From contig JAEUQE010000360.1 in the NCBI GenBank assembly GCA_016789785.1, forward strand, positions 1-6,002: a stretch of DNA of 6,002 bases, given 5' to 3'. This DNA comes from Bryobacterales bacterium. GTDB lineage: Bacteria > Acidobacteriota > Terriglobia > Bryobacterales > Bryobacteraceae. Position numbers and translations under genes: made by a program. The notes beneath the pieces were generated by a model, which saw only the letters and a list, made by a program, of their open reading frames with translations, made no database searches and was not told the origin of the DNA. Every line of letters begins with the position of its first letter. The first letter of the stretch is position 1. Shown here piece after piece: positions 5,884 through 6,002 of the stretch.

Positions 5884-6002
5884 ATGAAACCGTCCACGAA
5901 ACCATTGGTCATCCTCTTTGCGAAGGCGCCGGTCCCGGGACACGTGAAGACCCGGCTCACACCTGTCCTGACGCCCTCTCAAGCGGCGCAGTTACATTTT
6001 GT
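5884..6002 (+). CDS. DUF2064/TIGR04282-type glycosyltransferase-like protein (3' partial)
   Basis: Only the first 39 codons plus two bases are in the window, starting at ATG 5884. The translation opens MKPSTKPLVILFAKAPVPG, then HVKTRLTPVLTPSQAAQLHF. The FAKAPVPG-x-VKTRL-x-P-x-L signature at the N-terminus is characteristic of the DUF2064 family (rSAM/selenodomain-associated transferase 1, TIGR04282), which has a GT-A-like nucleotide-sugar-binding fold. Members occur near radical-SAM enzymes and in arsenosugar-type clusters, but many are uncharacterised, so the substrate is unknown. No clear Shine-Dalgarno is seen before the ATG. It is divergent from the cytochrome gene; neighbours beyond the window edge would be needed to assign a pathway. 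Confidence 0.85.
   Translation, partial: MKPSTKPLVILFAKAPVPGHVKTRLTPVLTPSQAAQLHF

Overview
The window comes from a GC-rich, Gram-negative-type bacterium (about 60% G+C by eye). It encodes two predicted outer-membrane lipoproteins, a periplasmic c-type cytochrome, a tRNA with its CCA end encoded, and a sigma-54-type regulator. An Acidobacteriota-like origin (Solibacter/Bryobacter type) fits the gene set and protein style. This is an impression from reading, not a search result, and other deep-branching diderms are possible.

Layout. Plus strand, 1-4103: an NtrC-family sigma-54 activator (5' end cut by the window edge), a 203-bp gap, a membrane-bound PAS-containing sensor histidine kinase, and, 33 bp further on, a proline-rich lipoprotein of unknown function. 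A 31-bp convergent junction holds a hairpin that probably ends transcription from both sides. Minus strand, 4135-5804: an OmpA/Pal-like peptidoglycan-binding lipoprotein with a GTG start; a 409-bp non-coding stretch that appears to be its promoter and long leader; a tRNA-Glu(UUC) with a clear sigma-70 promoter; and a small single-haem cytochrome c. Plus strand, 5884 to the end: the first 39 codons of a DUF2064/TIGR04282-type transferase, divergent from the cytochrome across a 79-bp gap.

How it may work together. The kinase and response regulator form a two-component pair that should act at sigma-54 promoters. Two GG-N10-GC (-24/-12) elements lie in non-coding gaps at the right place and orientation. 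A near-consensus one is upstream of the OmpA-like gene on the minus strand (5154-5169). A weaker one is upstream of the kinase gene (1451-1466). The working hypothesis is a local envelope-sensing circuit: the activator switches on its own kinase plus the adjacent lipoprotein, and also the neighbouring peptidoglycan-binding lipoprotein. That protein's leader of about 235 nt carries a nested hairpin followed by a T5 run and may itself be regulatory. The genes are confidently read; the circuit is inference. No mobile elements, CRISPR arrays or integrases are visible.
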